DNA of 13,553 nt from Dehalococcoidia bacterium SM23_28_2 (GTDB lineage Bacteria > Chloroflexota > Dehalococcoidia > SM23-28-2). Made by a program: the position numbers and the translations under genes. The DNA lies in contig LJUA01000042.1 of assembly GCA_001303545.1 (NCBI GenBank), positions 1 through 13,553 of the forward strand, in the 5' to 3' direction. Positions 13,303-13,553 of the stretch are shown piece after piece (positions within the stretch are counted from its first letter, which is position 1; every line of letters starts with the position of its first letter). The notes under the pieces were generated by a model. That model saw only the letters and a list, made by a program, of their open reading frames with translations, was not told the DNA's origin and searched no databases.

Positions 13303-13553
13303 ATGGTGAGTGTCAACGGCCGCTGGAGAGCCAAGGCCGGGGTGACGTGGTGGAGAGGCACGCTGCTGACGCTTCTGGCCGGCCTGCTGTTGTTCACCGC
13401 CTACAAAGGAGCCGGAACGGGCGGCGACAATCCACAGGAGCGAGAGGCCAGAACTCTATCATCGCAAGGGAGGTTTCCCCCGGCCCTCCAGCGGCCGTTG
13501 ACTATGATCCGCACTTGGCCAGCGGAGCCTGAGCCTACCGCCGCTGCTGCGCT
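13303..13553 (+). CDS. Membrane-anchored or secreted protein of unknown function, N-terminal part (cut by window edge)
   Basis: From ATG 13303 the frame stays open for 83 codons to the window edge. The start reads MVSVNGRWRAKAGVTWWRG and is followed by one hydrophobic stretch (TLLTLLAGLLLFTAY, about residues 20-34). With its Arg/Lys-rich head this looks like a signal anchor or uncleaved signal peptide. After it comes a low-complexity, Gly-, Arg- and Pro-rich stretch with no recognisable domain, ending in a Pro/Glu/Ala-rich segment that could be a linker. No lipobox is seen. The start is uncertain: GTG 13306 is also possible and no strong ribosome binding site precedes either. It begins 30 bases after prmC on the same strand, so it may be in the same transcript. 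The missing C-terminal part would decide the function. Confidence 0.5.
   Translation, partial: MVSVNGRWRAKAGVTWWRGTLLTLLAGLLLFTAYKGAGTGGDNPQEREARTLSSQGRFPPALQRPLTMIRTWPAEPEPTAAAA

Overview
This is a GC-rich bacterial chromosomal segment of housekeeping and transport genes with no mobile elements, CRISPR array or RNA genes that I could find. Three traits fit Chloroflexota, and Dehalococcoidia would be my guess: lipoproteins with long Thr/Pro-rich linkers after the lipidated Cys, repeated family-1 solute-binding proteins, and promoters placed so close to the start codon that transcripts may be leaderless. This assignment is inference; no marker gene was compared with a database.

Left part (1-2910). 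A GNAT acetyltransferase cut by the window edge (minus strand) diverges from a PIG-L family deacetylase (plus strand). The deacetylase converges on a metallo-beta-lactamase-fold hydrolase (minus). Upstream of the hydrolase on the minus strand lie purU (10-formyltetrahydrofolate deformylase) and a 65-residue two-helix membrane protein.

Middle (2911-7661). Two tandem, clearly paralogous solute-binding lipoproteins of the branched-chain amino acid type (Peripla_BP_6) occur without permease or ATPase genes. Upstream of them is a YifB/ComM-like AAA+ ATPase.

Right part (7748-13553). A bifunctional Rel (p)ppGpp synthetase/hydrolase (minus) diverges from hisS (plus). hisS is followed by prfA and prmC, the release factor and the methyltransferase that modifies its GGQ glutamine, and these two overlap by GTGA. 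A partial membrane-anchored ORF runs off the right end. This block links translation (HisRS, RF1, PrmC) with sensing of uncharged tRNA (Rel).

The most notable point is that prfA is broken. About 46 nucleotides seem to be missing from its middle, which shifts the frame and creates an in-frame UGA, while both flanks remain well conserved. This is either an assembly or sequencing error or a real lesion in a normally essential gene. Other points are an extended -10 promoter followed by a strong hairpin in front of prfA, candidate leaderless promoters for rel and hisS, a 16-bp palindrome upstream of the small membrane protein, and a possible CTG start with a perfect Shine-Dalgarno for one binding protein. 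I did not find a convincing new multi-gene system; most of the window is ordinary core genome.
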